A stretch of DNA of 50,902 bases from Pseudomonas fluorescens (GTDB lineage Bacteria > Pseudomonadota > Gammaproteobacteria > Pseudomonadales > Pseudomonadaceae), in assembly GCF_002022275.1 (NCBI RefSeq), contig NZ_MSDF01000060.1:1-50902 (forward strand). Direction: 5' to 3'. Both the position numbers and the translations under genes were made by a program. The notes under the pieces are model-generated. The model was not told where the DNA came from and did no database searches. It saw only the letters and a list, made by a program, of their open reading frames with translations. Each line of letters starts with the position of its first letter. Position 1 is the stretch's first letter. Below, piece after piece: positions 8,716 to 17,838 of this stretch.

Positions 8716-9066
8716 ATGGATGCTCTATTTATCGAACTGCCGGCCTTCGAGCGGCATCGCAAGGATTATCTGAGTGACGAGCTGTTCCACGGGTTTCAAC
8801 AGGAATTGATGAAAAACCCGGAAGCAGGCGACGTGATTGAAGGAACAGGCGGGCTGCGGAAGGTTCGCTTCGTCGATGAGCGACGAAACAAAGGCAAGCG
8901 CGGTGGCCTGCGGGTCATTTACTACTGGTGGTCGGGCGGCACGCAATTCTGGTTGTTCACCCTGTACGGCAAGCACGAACAGGATGACCTGACGCCGCGC
9001 CACAAGACCGCCCTTAAACACCTGCTGGACAGGGAAATCAAAGCGAGAACACACCATGAAACGTGA
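8716..9066 (+). CDS. higB: HigB2-type (RelE superfamily) toxin
   Basis: A 116-residue toxin closely resembling Vibrio cholerae HigB2, a ribosome-dependent mRNA interferase. The shared segments LSDELFHGFQQELMKNPEAG, GTGGLRKVRF, KGKRGGLRVIYYW and LFTLYGKHEQDDL are clear. The ATG at 8716 fits the family N-terminus; an in-frame TTG at 8665 would add 17 residues. It overlaps the antitoxin gene by 11 nt, in toxin-first order as usual for higBA. No strong ribosome binding site is visible. The upstream region (8551-8715) has TTGACC at 8665 and TATACG at 8693 but with a poor 22-nt spacing. Short repeats ACTATACG and CTACGTAC near 8691-8709 could be antitoxin-binding sites. Confidence 0.9.
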   Translation: MDALFIELPAFERHRKDYLSDELFHGFQQELMKNPEAGDVIEGTGGLRKVRFVDERRNKGKRGGLRVIYYWWSGGTQFWLFTLYGKHEQDDLTPRHKTALKHLLDREIKARTHHET

Positions 9067-9370
9067 AATCTTTTCTGAACTGGTCGAAGGCTTCGACGCC
9101 CTGGCGGACGAACGCCAAGGCAAAATCACCCTGCGGACCCACAAGGTTCACCTCAACAAACTGGAGCCGCTCACCGCCGAAGAAGTGGTTGCGGTGCGCC
9201 AGCAACTCAACCTCTCCCGGTCAGTGTTCGCCATGTACCTGCGCACCAATACGCGCACCCTGGAAAACTGGGAACAAGGCCGGGCCAAGCCCAATGCGCA
9301 GGCCGTCACCTTGATTCGTCTGGTGGCGCGGTTCCCGGAGACTGTTGCGCAACTGGCAGCCTTGGGCTGA
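9056..9370 (+). CDS. higA: HigA2-type antitoxin with C-terminal HTH
   Basis: A 104-residue antitoxin. The N-terminal half (MKREIFSELVEGFDALADER) is likely the flexible toxin-neutralising part. Residues about 38-95 form an Xre-type helix-turn-helix with the HigA2/NadS-like signature LSRSVFAMYLRTNTRTLENW followed by EQGRAKPN. This matches HigA2 in length and order and differs from classic HigA1, where the HTH is N-terminal. It should bind HigB2 and repress the shared promoter upstream of 8716. It overlaps the toxin by 11 nt and converges on the T6SS operon. Confidence 0.9.
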   Translation: MKREIFSELVEGFDALADERQGKITLRTHKVHLNKLEPLTAEEVVAVRQQLNLSRSVFAMYLRTNTRTLENWEQGRAKPNAQAVTLIRLVARFPETVAQLAALG

Positions 9371-9382
9371 AAAACAATGCCC

Positions 9383-9404
9383 TGTGGCGAGCCCGCTCGC
9401 CACA
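9383..9404. repeat. Short REP-like hairpin between higA and tagF
   Basis: TGTGGCGAG (9383-9391), loop CCCG, CTCGCCACA (9396-9404): a perfect 9-bp stem made of the tip sequence shared by the longer REP elements in this window. It sits between convergent genes and could act as a bidirectional terminator, although there is no T-run. Confidence 0.65.
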
Positions 9405-9447
9405 ACAAGCCGCTCAGCACAAAAAGCTCACTTACAACACAAGCAAC

Positions 9448-10110
9448 TCAGTATCGCCCGCCGAGCATATCGGCAAAGGTTTCAACATCGGGCAACCCCG
9501 CGCCCACCCAGATCGACGGTGCCACACGCGGCGAGCCTTCGGTCCAGAACAGTGAGTGCCCGGCCAGCCCCAGCGCATCAATCTGTGCGTTCAATTGCGG
9601 CATGCCGTCGCCGATGCGCTCGGGGTCCGGCAAATCCAGCCAACGCGCAGGGGCAGCACCGCCGCTGGAGTAGCTCGCAGGGGTCCAGCATCCGGGCAAT
9701 GGCAGCGCCAACAGCGCCTCGTCGAACACTTCAAGGGAAAACCCTTCAGTCAATGTCGACAAGGCCAGCCGCTCCAATTGGGAATACCAGAGCACATCAC
9801 GCTCCAGCCGTGCCAGCAACGGCACATCCTCCCCCGCCGTGGCGAGGGTCAGCGGAAAGTAGCGCCCGACGCGGTCCACGCTGGGGATCATCACCCCCGC
9901 CCACCCCTGCTCACCGCACACACCTGCCGCCAGTGCGAAATGCCAGATCGGGCTACACAAATACACATCAAGCCACTGCTCAGCCAGACGCTCACGACTG
10001 CACTGCAAACCCGCCTGCATCCATCCATCCCAGGGACTCAAAAATGTCGCAGGCAACCGCCGACTGACAAAATCCCCATGGCTGATCACCTTGCCGAAAA
10101 ATCCATTCAT
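9448..10110 (-). CDS. tagF: T6SS accessory protein TagF
   Basis: A 220-residue TagF/DUF2094 protein. It begins MNGFFGKVISHGDFVSRRLP and has the family segments PIWHFALAAGVCG and GVMIPSVDRVGRYFPLTLA. In Pseudomonas HSI-I and Agrobacterium, TagF represses T6SS assembly after translation, in Agrobacterium through Fha. It is the last gene of the operon, 9 nt after tssM, with AAGGA upstream of the ATG. The kinase/phosphatase pair PpkA/PppA that often accompanies TagF is not in the window, so any control here probably goes through the FHA protein TagH or through genes elsewhere. Confidence 0.9.
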   Translation of the reverse strand: MNGFFGKVISHGDFVSRRLPATFLSPWDGWMQAGLQCSRERLAEQWLDVYLCSPIWHFALAAGVCGEQGWAGVMIPSVDRVGRYFPLTLATAGEDVPLLARLERDVLWYSQLERLALSTLTEGFSLEVFDEALLALPLPGCWTPASYSSGGAAPARWLDLPDPERIGDGMPQLNAQIDALGLAGHSLFWTEGSPRVAPSIWVGAGLPDVETFADMLGGRY

Positions 10111-10119
10111 GGCAGATCC

Positions 10120-13100
10120 TTAAAAGGTGCTGGGGCAATGAAATGATTCGGAGCCGTCACGCCGGAACGGGTTGATCACACTGCTGGCGCGCAACAGGTA
10201 AACCACGCGGTGACCTTCCACGCTGAAGGTCAGTTGCAACTGCTCGCCCTGAGGGCTCACAGAGCCTTTGTCCATCATGCGTAACCAGCCCCACGGGCCG
10301 TCGCTGCGCAACGGGCTGACCAACGACGGCGTTGCGTCCAGCCGCACAAGCCCGCCGGATTTGCCACTGGGCAGGGAAATGCCGGTGAAGTCCGGCACCG
10401 TACCGGCGTCATACACCACCGGTTGACCGTCGATCTCCAGAGTGACTTTGGTCAGCGCCGGGTCGGCACTCAGAGTTTTCAGATCAAAGCGCATCGACGG
10501 CTGGCGCGCACCGGCGACAAAAAACATGTCGCGCAGTTTGGCGCCACGCTGGAACTGGTTGAGCACGTCCTGGGAAATATTCAGCGGCGTCACGCCCGTG
10601 GAGCGCCAGCGCCATTGGTTGCCACTCATGTCGACATAAGGCGCGAGGTTCTTGCTGAAAAAGTCGTCCATCAAGCCGCCCGGGCCGAAGAACTTGCCGA
10701 AGTCATCGGCGGTGGCGTCGCGGCCGGAACTGCGTACCAGCGGGTAACGCCCGTCAATCGCAACCCGGCAGAACGGTGCGCCGGTGGCTTCCCACAACGC
10801 ATTCAAACGGGCCTTTTCATTGCCCAGGGTCAGCGCACTGCCGCCGGCTTCCACATCACGCAGCAGCGATGACAACGGCGCCGGCTGCGTATCGCCGGAG
10901 CGCTTCAAACGCCCCAACACTTCGTTGGACGGCGCCGGTGCAGCGCTGCGACGGGCGGCGTCGGCGCTGTCGAAAAACTGCCCGGCGTCTTTCAATGACG
11001 CCAGTACTTCGTCCAGCGGCTGCGGGCCACTGCCGGTACCCACAAGGCGATGCAGCGCGGCGAAATGCTGGTCGACCGGGTTGGCCGAAGCATCCGCCAC
11101 CGGCGCCGGGCTGTCGCCGCCCAGCGCCGATTGCAGTTTCTGGGTGGCCGCGGCGATCTTGTCGCGCACGCGCTGGTCGGTGTCCTTGCCTGTCGCCGAG
11201 GTCAGGGCGCCGTCCAGCGTGGTTTCCCTGGACACTGCTTGCAGCAAGGCGCGCAACGGCGAATCGGTGGCTGCCAGTGCATTGGTCACCAGTGATGCCT
11301 GGCCCAGGCTGGTCAGCGGTGACAGGTGCACGTCCGCCAGAAAGGTGTCCCACTGACGGATGTAGTCGGCGTAATACAACTCCAGCACCGCCGCCTGCAT
11401 GGCCGGGTTGCCACCGGCAATCTGCGCCGACTCCTGGCGGTCCAGCACCCAGCTGTCCTTGGCCATGTCAGCCACGGCCTGCGGGGTCTTGTCGGTCAAC
11501 TCACGGTAACCGGCGATGCGATACAAGCCGCTGACCCCACGGGACAACGGCTCACCGCTGGCGCGGGTAAACAGTGACGACACGTCCCGCCCCACCGCGC
11601 TGTTCACGCTCAACTCCGGCAAATGCTGCTGGTCCACTTGGCGTTTGACGCGGTTATAAATGCGCTGTGACAACGGCATGCTCGCCAGCGCCAGACGCAC
11701 CTTGGCGACCAATGCCGTGTCGAGTTGCACCGGCTCGGCCTCGTCATCCGCCTCGAGCAGCGCCGCGACGTGGTCCGACAGCTGCTGCAACTGCGCCGGC
11801 GTGGCCTGGGGCAGTTCGCGGCGCCAATCCACATCAACCCAGGCCTGCACCGAGGCGGCGTCGAAGTACTGGCGCTCGCCCAACATCAGGTAGGCACGCA
11901 GGGTTTCGTAAAGGAACTCCTGATTGCTCGCATCGCCACGGCGCAGCGCGTTTTCCATGTTGGCGACGATGTGCGGCAGCAACGTGCTGCGCAGCAGGCG
12001 GCGATACAGCGTGACCGCGCCGGCACCGAGCTTGTTGCCCTGGTACAGGCCCATGCGGCTAAGCAACGGCACACTGTTGTCGCCGTCGCTGTAGCCGCTG
12101 GGCAAGGTCCGCGCGGCGTTAAGCAGCGGCAAGGTCACCAGCACGTCGCCTTCGGCGGGCAGCGCCTTGGCCAATTGCGCGACGTTAGCGGCGGCGCTCG
12201 ACGCATCGGCGATCAGTTGCAGGTTGCGGTTGTAGCTGATGGTCATCGCCGCCAGCAGCAATACGAACACCGCCGCTGCCGTAATCCGCCCGGCCCGCCC
12301 TAGCAAACGCCGACGCCGCTCTTCCTGATGATTGACCCCGGCCAGTCCGGCCTCTTTAAAAATGACTTCACGCAGCAACCGCGTAATGAAGTAGCTGCGC
12401 CCGCTGGCCACATTCGGCGCCAGCACCTTGCGACCCAAGCCAAACGAAGCCGCCAGCGACGTCAGCACGCGATCAATCGGGCTGCCTTCCTGGGTGCCGC
12501 TGGTGAAATACACGCCGCGCAGCAAGGCCGGTTCCTGATAACGATTGGCTTCAAATACGGTATTGAGGAAACGCGTGAGGCCATCGCCCAGGCTGGCGAA
12601 CTGCTGCGGAAAGCTGTAGAGCAAGGCACGGCGCGACAGATCGCGCTCCTGTTGCAAACGCTCCAGCACGCGGCGTTGCAGCTGACGCTCGAGGGCATCG
12701 AACTCGCCCGGAAAAGACGCCAGCCCGGTATCCGGCTGAGGTGGCTGCGGCAGCGGGAACGTCACACCCCACACTTGCGCGCGCTCGTCGCGACCAAAGT
12801 TCTCGAAGAACTCCGAAAAACCTGCCAGTAAATCGCACTTGGTGATGACCACATACACCGGAAAACGCAGGCCCAGGCGCTCATACAGCTCATTGATGCG
12901 CGCTCGAATCGCCACGGCCTGAGCCTGGCGCTGGGCTTCGGTCTGTTGCAACAGGTCGCTGACGCTCAGTGCGACGATCACGCCGTTGACCGGACGTTGG
13001 CGGCGGTGTTTTTTCAGCAGGTCAAGAAAGCCGCCCCAGGCGGCGCGGTCCACTTCGGTGTAACTGTCCTGGGTGGTGTAGCGCCCGGCGGTGTCGAGCA

Positions 13101-13683
13101 ATACCGCCTCGTCGGTGAACCACCAGTCGCAATGCCGCGTGCCGCCCACACCGCCGATGGCGCCGCTGCCCATGGCTTCACGCAGAGGAAACTGCAGGCC
13201 GGAATGGGTCAGCGCGGTGGTCTTGCCGCTGCCCGGCGCGCCGACAAACATGTACCACGGCAGCTGATACAGGTACTGCCCGCTCATCTTCCAGCCGGGG
13301 TTGGCCTTGCGCAGCACGGCCATGGCCGAGCGCATGCGCTCGCCCAGTTCGGCCACTTCCGCCTGGGTTTCGCGCACGCCGGGCGCCACCACGGGCGCTT
13401 CGGCCACGCCTGCCATCAGCCCACGGTTGGCGCGCCAGGCACGCCACAGGCGCCAGGCAAAATACCCGACCCAAATCAGCACAAACAGCGCGATCAACCC
13501 CCAACGCCGCGACTCCGGCGCCAGCGGCTCGCTGCCGTTGAACGCCAGCAACGGGCCTTCGTACCACACCAGCAGCGACAGCAGCGCCACGCCGATCAGC
13601 GACAGCAACCACGGCTTGAGCAGCCACAGAATAAAGCGCTCCACCGGGGACCATAACAATGAGAAAAAAGAAGAGAAATTCAT
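10120..13683 (-). CDS. tssM: T6SS membrane-complex protein TssM (IcmF)
   Basis: A 1187-residue IcmF-family inner-membrane protein. Two N-terminal helices (about residues 20-41 and 61-80) precede a cytoplasmic NTPase-like domain with an intact Walker A GAPGSGKT (148-155). A third helix, AAAVFVLLLAAMTISY, near residue 480 leads into the large periplasmic domain and the C-terminal TssM beta domain. With TssL it forms the trans-envelope core. It starts 2 nt after tssL with little Shine-Dalgarno sequence, suggesting coupling. In most systems the periplasmic end binds lipoprotein TssJ, for which no gene was found here. Confidence 0.96.
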   Translation of the reverse strand: MNFSSFFSLLWSPVERFILWLLKPWLLSLIGVALLSLLVWYEGPLLAFNGSEPLAPESRRWGLIALFVLIWVGYFAWRLWRAWRANRGLMAGVAEAPVVAPGVRETQAEVAELGERMRSAMAVLRKANPGWKMSGQYLYQLPWYMFVGAPGSGKTTALTHSGLQFPLREAMGSGAIGGVGGTRHCDWWFTDEAVLLDTAGRYTTQDSYTEVDRAAWGGFLDLLKKHRRQRPVNGVIVALSVSDLLQQTEAQRQAQAVAIRARINELYERLGLRFPVYVVITKCDLLAGFSEFFENFGRDERAQVWGVTFPLPQPPQPDTGLASFPGEFDALERQLQRRVLERLQQERDLSRRALLYSFPQQFASLGDGLTRFLNTVFEANRYQEPALLRGVYFTSGTQEGSPIDRVLTSLAASFGLGRKVLAPNVASGRSYFITRLLREVIFKEAGLAGVNHQEERRRRLLGRAGRITAAAVFVLLLAAMTISYNRNLQLIADASSAAANVAQLAKALPAEGDVLVTLPLLNAARTLPSGYSDGDNSVPLLSRMGLYQGNKLGAGAVTLYRRLLRSTLLPHIVANMENALRRGDASNQEFLYETLRAYLMLGERQYFDAASVQAWVDVDWRRELPQATPAQLQQLSDHVAALLEADDEAEPVQLDTALVAKVRLALASMPLSQRIYNRVKRQVDQQHLPELSVNSAVGRDVSSLFTRASGEPLSRGVSGLYRIAGYRELTDKTPQAVADMAKDSWVLDRQESAQIAGGNPAMQAAVLELYYADYIRQWDTFLADVHLSPLTSLGQASLVTNALAATDSPLRALLQAVSRETTLDGALTSATGKDTDQRVRDKIAAATQKLQSALGGDSPAPVADASANPVDQHFAALHRLVGTGSGPQPLDEVLASLKDAGQFFDSADAARRSAAPAPSNEVLGRLKRSGDTQPAPLSSLLRDVEAGGSALTLGNEKARLNALWEATGAPFCRVAIDGRYPLVRSSGRDATADDFGKFFGPGGLMDDFFSKNLAPYVDMSGNQWRWRSTGVTPLNISQDVLNQFQRGAKLRDMFFVAGARQPSMRFDLKTLSADPALTKVTLEIDGQPVVYDAGTVPDFTGISLPSGKSGGLVRLDATPSLVSPLRSDGPWGWLRMMDKGSVSPQGEQLQLTFSVEGHRVVYLLRASSVINPFRRDGSESFHCPSTF

Positions 13684-13685
13684 GG

Positions 13686-14981
13686 TTATTGCGCCTGGGA
13701 AGGGATCAACACGGTGATATCGACGCGGCGGTTACGCGCGCGATTCGCCGCTGAATCGTTGGGCACCAGCGGCTCGGTTTCGCCACGGCCCTCGCTGCGA
13801 TAGCGTTCGGCTGGCCCGGCGCGCTGCGCCAGCAAACGCGCAACCGTCTTGGCACGCGCCTGGGACAAGTCGAAGTTGGAGCCCAGCCGCGAGGTCGCCG
13901 ATGGCCGCACGTTGTCGGTATGCCCGACCACCACCACATTCCCCGGCACCGTGGCCAGGGCGTCGCCAATGCGTGCAAGCAAACCATCAAAGTTGCTCGA
14001 CACCTCGGCACTGCCGGACGCAAACACGCCGTCACCGCGCAGGGTAATCACCGAGCGATCGGCGCTGTCCTTGACCACAACCAGGCCCTGCGCCACTTCC
14101 GGCGCAAGAAAGCCCGACAGACGCACCGGCGCAGGTTCTGCCGGTGCTGCCACTTTGAGCGGCGATGCCACGCGGATTGAGCCGAGCTGGGCAAACACCG
14201 GGTCGGACGCGCGGTTGAGCAACCAGCTGTAGGTCAACTGCACGCTCAACAGCAGCACCGCCGCCACCGACGCCAGCACCCACAACGGCACACGCCGCAG
14301 CATCGAGGCCTGCGGTGCCTCGGCCCCACGCCAGCGTGGCGAGAGGTCCTGTTCCTGATTGCCGCGCTGCTGGTTGATCAGTTGCAGCAGGCGTTCGCGC
14401 AGCAGGCCCAACTGATCGAGGCCGCGATCCAGTACGCGATAACGCCCTTCCAGGCCCAACGCCATGCACAGGTACATCAATTCCAGTACGTCGATATGGG
14501 TGCGCAGGTCCTGGCTCAGACGCTGCAGGATCATGAAGAATTTTTCGCCGCCCCACGCCTCGTTGTGGAACGTCACCAACAGGCTGCGACTGCCCCATAC
14601 ACCGGCGCCCCACGGCGTGCTGGCGATGGTTTCATCGACCAACGTACACAGCGCGTAACGCGCGGCGGCGACGGTTTCCACGTCGATTTGGCTGGCGCGG
14701 GCCTGAGCCTCGAACGCCTGAACCGCCTGGATCAAACGCTGACGCAGGCTTTCCATATCCGGCATCGCCGTCAGGGTGCGCAGGGGTACCACCAGGTCGA
14801 GCAACGGGTTGGCCGCGCGCACCAGCGGGTTGAGGCCCTTGCCGTGCAACACCAGCGCCGCACGCTGCACATCGCCAGCCGGTGCACTCGCCGGCATTGC
14901 CCGGCGCCCGCCAGGCGTGGGGATCAGCAAGGTACGGTCAGGGTCCTGGCCGCCATCAAAAGTGTCGTTCACGTCAGTCAC
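13686..14981 (-). CDS. tssL: T6SS protein TssL (DotU) fused to OmpA-like domain
   Basis: A 431-residue evolved TssL. Residues about 40-220 form the cytoplasmic DotU domain (NPLVRAANPLLDLVVPL, EAWGGEKFFMILQRL). A single membrane helix follows at about 231-255. Residues about 310-431 are an OmpA/MotB-like peptidoglycan-binding domain with GHTDNVRPSATSRLGSNFDL, LSQARAKTV and RARNRRVDITV. The C-terminal domain should anchor the membrane complex to the cell wall directly, the role TagL or TagN plays elsewhere. It lies 6 nt after tssK and 2 nt before tssM. Confidence 0.96.
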   Translation of the reverse strand: MTDVNDTFDGGQDPDRTLLIPTPGGRRAMPASAPAGDVQRAALVLHGKGLNPLVRAANPLLDLVVPLRTLTAMPDMESLRQRLIQAVQAFEAQARASQIDVETVAAARYALCTLVDETIASTPWGAGVWGSRSLLVTFHNEAWGGEKFFMILQRLSQDLRTHIDVLELMYLCMALGLEGRYRVLDRGLDQLGLLRERLLQLINQQRGNQEQDLSPRWRGAEAPQASMLRRVPLWVLASVAAVLLLSVQLTYSWLLNRASDPVFAQLGSIRVASPLKVAAPAEPAPVRLSGFLAPEVAQGLVVVKDSADRSVITLRGDGVFASGSAEVSSNFDGLLARIGDALATVPGNVVVVGHTDNVRPSATSRLGSNFDLSQARAKTVARLLAQRAGPAERYRSEGRGETEPLVPNDSAANRARNRRVDITVLIPSQAQ

Positions 14982-14987
14982 CTTGCC

Positions 14988-16319
14988 TTAGTTCCGAATA
15001 GCCCAGAACTGCATGTCCAGCCCCGGGAACACCCCGGCGATATGCATGGCAAAGCCGGCCGACTGGCTGAGCAATTGCCAATATTCGCTGCTGCGATCCA
15101 GTTCGAAATAGGTAAAACCGGCGTGGAACGGCAACTGCCGTGGCGCCACCGGCAACGGGCGCAAGCCGATGCCCGGCAGTTGCAGGTTGACCAGGTCGCG
15201 GATCTTCTCCACCGAACCGATCTTCACCTGCGGCGGGAAGCCGCTGCGCACGCTTTCGGCGGACATTTGCGCCTGCACGGCGAGGATGAACGTCGCCGAA
15301 CGCAGCAGTTCCTGATCGGGCAACACCGCCACGCGAATCCCGTATTGGCGCTCTTCCAGCGGGATGGCGATGGCGCGCACATCCATCACCGCCGACAGGG
15401 CGCGGCGCAGGTCGAGCATCACCGGGGCGAAGGTTTCCGCCAAGGCACCGTGGCGATACACCGGGTAGCTGGCGGCGCGTTTGTCGTCGCGGGTAAAGGT
15501 CGCCAGTTCACCGGCCAGCGACGCGAGGTCGCGGTACAGCTGCTCGGGGTGCAAACCGGTCATTGCTGACAAATGCCGCACCAGCGGCACGCTGCGGTTA
15601 AGCACTTGCAACAGCAGAAAGTCGGCGATTTCCGCCGCACCGCTGCCGTCCGGACGGGTCAGGCGTGAGGCCAGCGCTTCGACCCGTTGCTGCACCAGGC
15701 CGAGCAATTCATCGTTGAATGCGCGCAGGCGCTCGGCGGCGCGAATATCCAGGCACGGCGGGCAGTAGTCGCGGTCGAGCACCACGCTTTTATCCGCGCG
15801 TTTTTCCACCACATGGGCGATGCCCAGCACGGTATGGGTGTCGGCCACATCGCCCTCGAATGCCAGGCGCAGGCGCAGTTTGCCGATGCTCATCAGCGCG
15901 CTGCTGTCCAGGCCATTGCTGTCCCAGGCTTCGTATTCGCTGCTGCGATGGCGGGCAAAATTTTCAAAGCTGGGGTTGTCGTCGACCTCGGACACACCGG
16001 GGCGCAGGCTCGGCAATGCCAGCACCACTTTCAGGTCACGGGCGTCGTCGGGAATCTCCAGCGGCAGCGGCATTTCATCGTCGAACGGCAAGCCCACGGG
16101 CGTGCCGTCAGGCAGTACGCCGCTGTATGAAAGCAGCGACAGCTTGCCCATCGCCAGCTGCTGCGGGTCAATTTCCAGCCTGGAAAAGCCCCAGCCGTAG
16201 GCGCGCAAGGTGGCGACCCGCGCTTCCAGTTGGGTGTGCAGGAAGCGGTCGTGCTGCTGCAGGTGCTGAGGCTGCAACAGCATGCCTTCGGACCAGACTA
16301 CTTTGTTATTCCAGGACAT
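14988..16319 (-). CDS. tssK: T6SS baseplate protein TssK
   Basis: A 443-residue TssK (ImpJ/VasE) protein, recognised by its start MSWNNKVVWSEGMLLQPQHL and the shell-domain segment HAGFTYFELDRSSEYW. TssK trimers link the TssF/TssG baseplate wedge to the TssL-TssM membrane complex. Length is normal. It starts 70 nt after tagH; that gap contains one REP unit. In many clusters the tssJ lipoprotein gene lies just before tssK, but here the gap holds no open frame with a lipobox. Confidence 0.96.
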   Translation of the reverse strand: MSWNNKVVWSEGMLLQPQHLQQHDRFLHTQLEARVATLRAYGWGFSRLEIDPQQLAMGKLSLLSYSGVLPDGTPVGLPFDDEMPLPLEIPDDARDLKVVLALPSLRPGVSEVDDNPSFENFARHRSSEYEAWDSNGLDSSALMSIGKLRLRLAFEGDVADTHTVLGIAHVVEKRADKSVVLDRDYCPPCLDIRAAERLRAFNDELLGLVQQRVEALASRLTRPDGSGAAEIADFLLLQVLNRSVPLVRHLSAMTGLHPEQLYRDLASLAGELATFTRDDKRAASYPVYRHGALAETFAPVMLDLRRALSAVMDVRAIAIPLEERQYGIRVAVLPDQELLRSATFILAVQAQMSAESVRSGFPPQVKIGSVEKIRDLVNLQLPGIGLRPLPVAPRQLPFHAGFTYFELDRSSEYWQLLSQSAGFAMHIAGVFPGLDMQFWAIRN

Positions 16320-16346
16320 AAATTCTTCTCAAAAGTGGGCGAATGC

Positions 16347-16389
16347 TGTGGCGAGCGGGCTTGCCCGCGCTGGGCTGCGCAGCAGCCCC
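16347..16389. repeat. Single REP unit between tagH and tssK
   Basis: One REP unit, beginning TGTGGCGAGCGGGCTTGCCC and ending with a GCTGCGCAGC palindrome, starts directly at the tagH stop codon. It closely matches the arms at 26005-26048 and 43971-44014. It occupies most of the 70-nt gap and could form an RNA hairpin within the operon transcript. Confidence 0.85.
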
Positions 16390-17820
16390 CTACTCCCTCA
16401 TCCGCGCCACCTGCTCCTCATAAGCCTTGGAAAACAGCTCCCCAAACAACCGCTGCAAATCCTCATCCGCATCCCGCGCCAGGTCTTCATAGCGCTCCAC
16501 CAAACGGTCCCACAGACGGGCCTTGCGCCGTGCCGGCATCCACTTGTCGAGCGCGCCGTGGGTGGTGCGGCGCTGCTCGACCCGCGCCGGGTCAAAACGC
16601 TGCACCACCGCCCCCAAGGCCGCGCGCATGCCGGCGATCACCGCCAATTCGTGAGCCTTGAGGTCATCGAAGGACGCATTCATCGCCTTGACCGGGCGCA
16701 TATAGGCCGGTGAATCGCCGTTGAGCATCTGGGTCAGGGCGCTGTCGGTGTCGGGGAAGAACTTGAGCGGGTTGTTGGAATAGGCACCGATCATGGTCAT
16801 GTCGATATGGCTTTCGCGCTTGGTCAACGCACGGGCCATGAGCACATCCATGGTGCCGCCGGTGGCGGCGCGGAGCATTTCGCCGACCAGCTGGGCGAGT
16901 TCGGTGGGGGTGCGGGAGGTGTGGAGGTCGGGCAGGCCGAGGCCCTGGAGCAGGGCCTTGAGCACAGCATCGGCCGGCTCTTCTGTGGGAGCGGCGGTGC
17001 GACGATTCGACTTGCCCGCGATGGCCTCAGGAGCAATGATTTTTTCCGGAATCACCTCAATCTCAGAGGCCGCCATCGCGGGCAAGCCCGCTCCCACATT
17101 GGGTTCCGGGATAACTGCGGGTTGGGTGGATAGCCCAAGGAGCGGGTCATAGTCATCCGGAATCACCAGCGGCTCCGCCTGCCAGATCGGCGGGTTGAAT
17201 GCCTGCATCTGCGGTGCTACGTGGTCACTCTCGGTGCCACGAAACACTGGCGTCAGCGACGGGTTCAAACCCAGCGGATCGGACAACGGCATCGCCCCAT
17301 CAAACAGTGAATTACCCTCCAGAATCCGCGCGCCTGCCAGGTCGTCGTGCAACACCACCGGCACGACCACTTCCGGGTCGCGCAACAGTGGCTGCGGCAC
17401 CTCTAACGGCGGCAATGGCGCCGCCACCGGTGGCGGTGGTGGTACAAACAGCGGCGGCAGAATCCGCGTGGCCAGGGCGTCGTCTTCAGGTTCCGGCGCC
17501 AGCGGTTGCTCCAGGCGCACTTCAAGTGCGTAGTCGCCGATCACCAGGCGATCGCCCTCCTCCAGCGCGCGCTCGCGGCCATTACCCAACGGCCGCTCGT
17601 TGACCAGGCTGGGGTTGCTGCCGGTGTCGGTGATGAAAAACTGTTCGCCGCGCAGCTCAATCCGCGCATGCACCCGGGAGATGTATTTGCCCGGGTCGTC
17701 CAGGGTCAGGTCGTTGTCCGGCCCGCGACCAATGGAACCGCCGACCTCGGTAAAGCGGCAGATCACATCGCCGGGCATCGGTTGGTCACGGTAGCTTTTA
17801 ACCAGCAGGATCAGGTTCAT
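16390..17820 (-). CDS. tagH: T6SS FHA-domain protein TagH (Fha/ImpI)
   Basis: A 476-residue protein. Residues about 22-100 are a forkhead-associated, phosphothreonine-binding domain (GRGPDNDLTL, SRVHARIE, NPSLVNERPLGNG). A long Pro-rich linker follows, then the T6SS-specific C-terminal domain (about 285-476, ending EEQVARMRE). Fha proteins link threonine phosphorylation to T6SS assembly. The linker is odd: residues about 241-251 and 266-280 are translated from two inverted REP units. No PpkA kinase is encoded in the window, so the partner of the FHA domain is unknown. GGAG lies 6 nt before the ATG; vgrG ends 18 nt upstream. Confidence 0.93.
   Translation of the reverse strand: MNLILLVKSYRDQPMPGDVICRFTEVGGSIGRGPDNDLTLDDPGKYISRVHARIELRGEQFFITDTGSNPSLVNERPLGNGRERALEEGDRLVIGDYALEVRLEQPLAPEPEDDALATRILPPLFVPPPPPVAAPLPPLEVPQPLLRDPEVVVPVVLHDDLAGARILEGNSLFDGAMPLSDPLGLNPSLTPVFRGTESDHVAPQMQAFNPPIWQAEPLVIPDDYDPLLGLSTQPAVIPEPNVGAGLPAMAASEIEVIPEKIIAPEAIAGKSNRRTAAPTEEPADAVLKALLQGLGLPDLHTSRTPTELAQLVGEMLRAATGGTMDVLMARALTKRESHIDMTMIGAYSNNPLKFFPDTDSALTQMLNGDSPAYMRPVKAMNASFDDLKAHELAVIAGMRAALGAVVQRFDPARVEQRRTTHGALDKWMPARRKARLWDRLVERYEDLARDADEDLQRLFGELFSKAYEEQVARMRE
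16984..17098. repeat. Inverted REP pair inside the tagH coding sequence
   Basis: Two REP units face each other at 16984-17023 and 17069-17098; both carry the GATGGC/GCCATC core, a CCCGC segment and a GTGGGAG/CTCCCAC end. Both are read in frame in tagH, giving NVGAGLPAMAA and AIAGKSNRRTAAP. Bases 16984-17015 are a 32-nt perfect inverted match to the intergenic REP at 249-280, so this is a true family member and not chance similarity. Confidence 0.9.
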
Positions 17821-17838
17821 AGCGGGCTCCAGAAAAAG

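Noticed and set aside
14382..15569. Open frame of 395 codons on the plus strand opposite tssL and tssK
   Set aside because: It overlaps two conserved T6SS genes and shows no signal, domain or start context.
16320..16389. Possible small tssJ gene between tagH and tssK
   Set aside because: The 70-nt gap is almost entirely one REP unit and is too short for a lipoprotein gene; no lipobox was seen in either frame.
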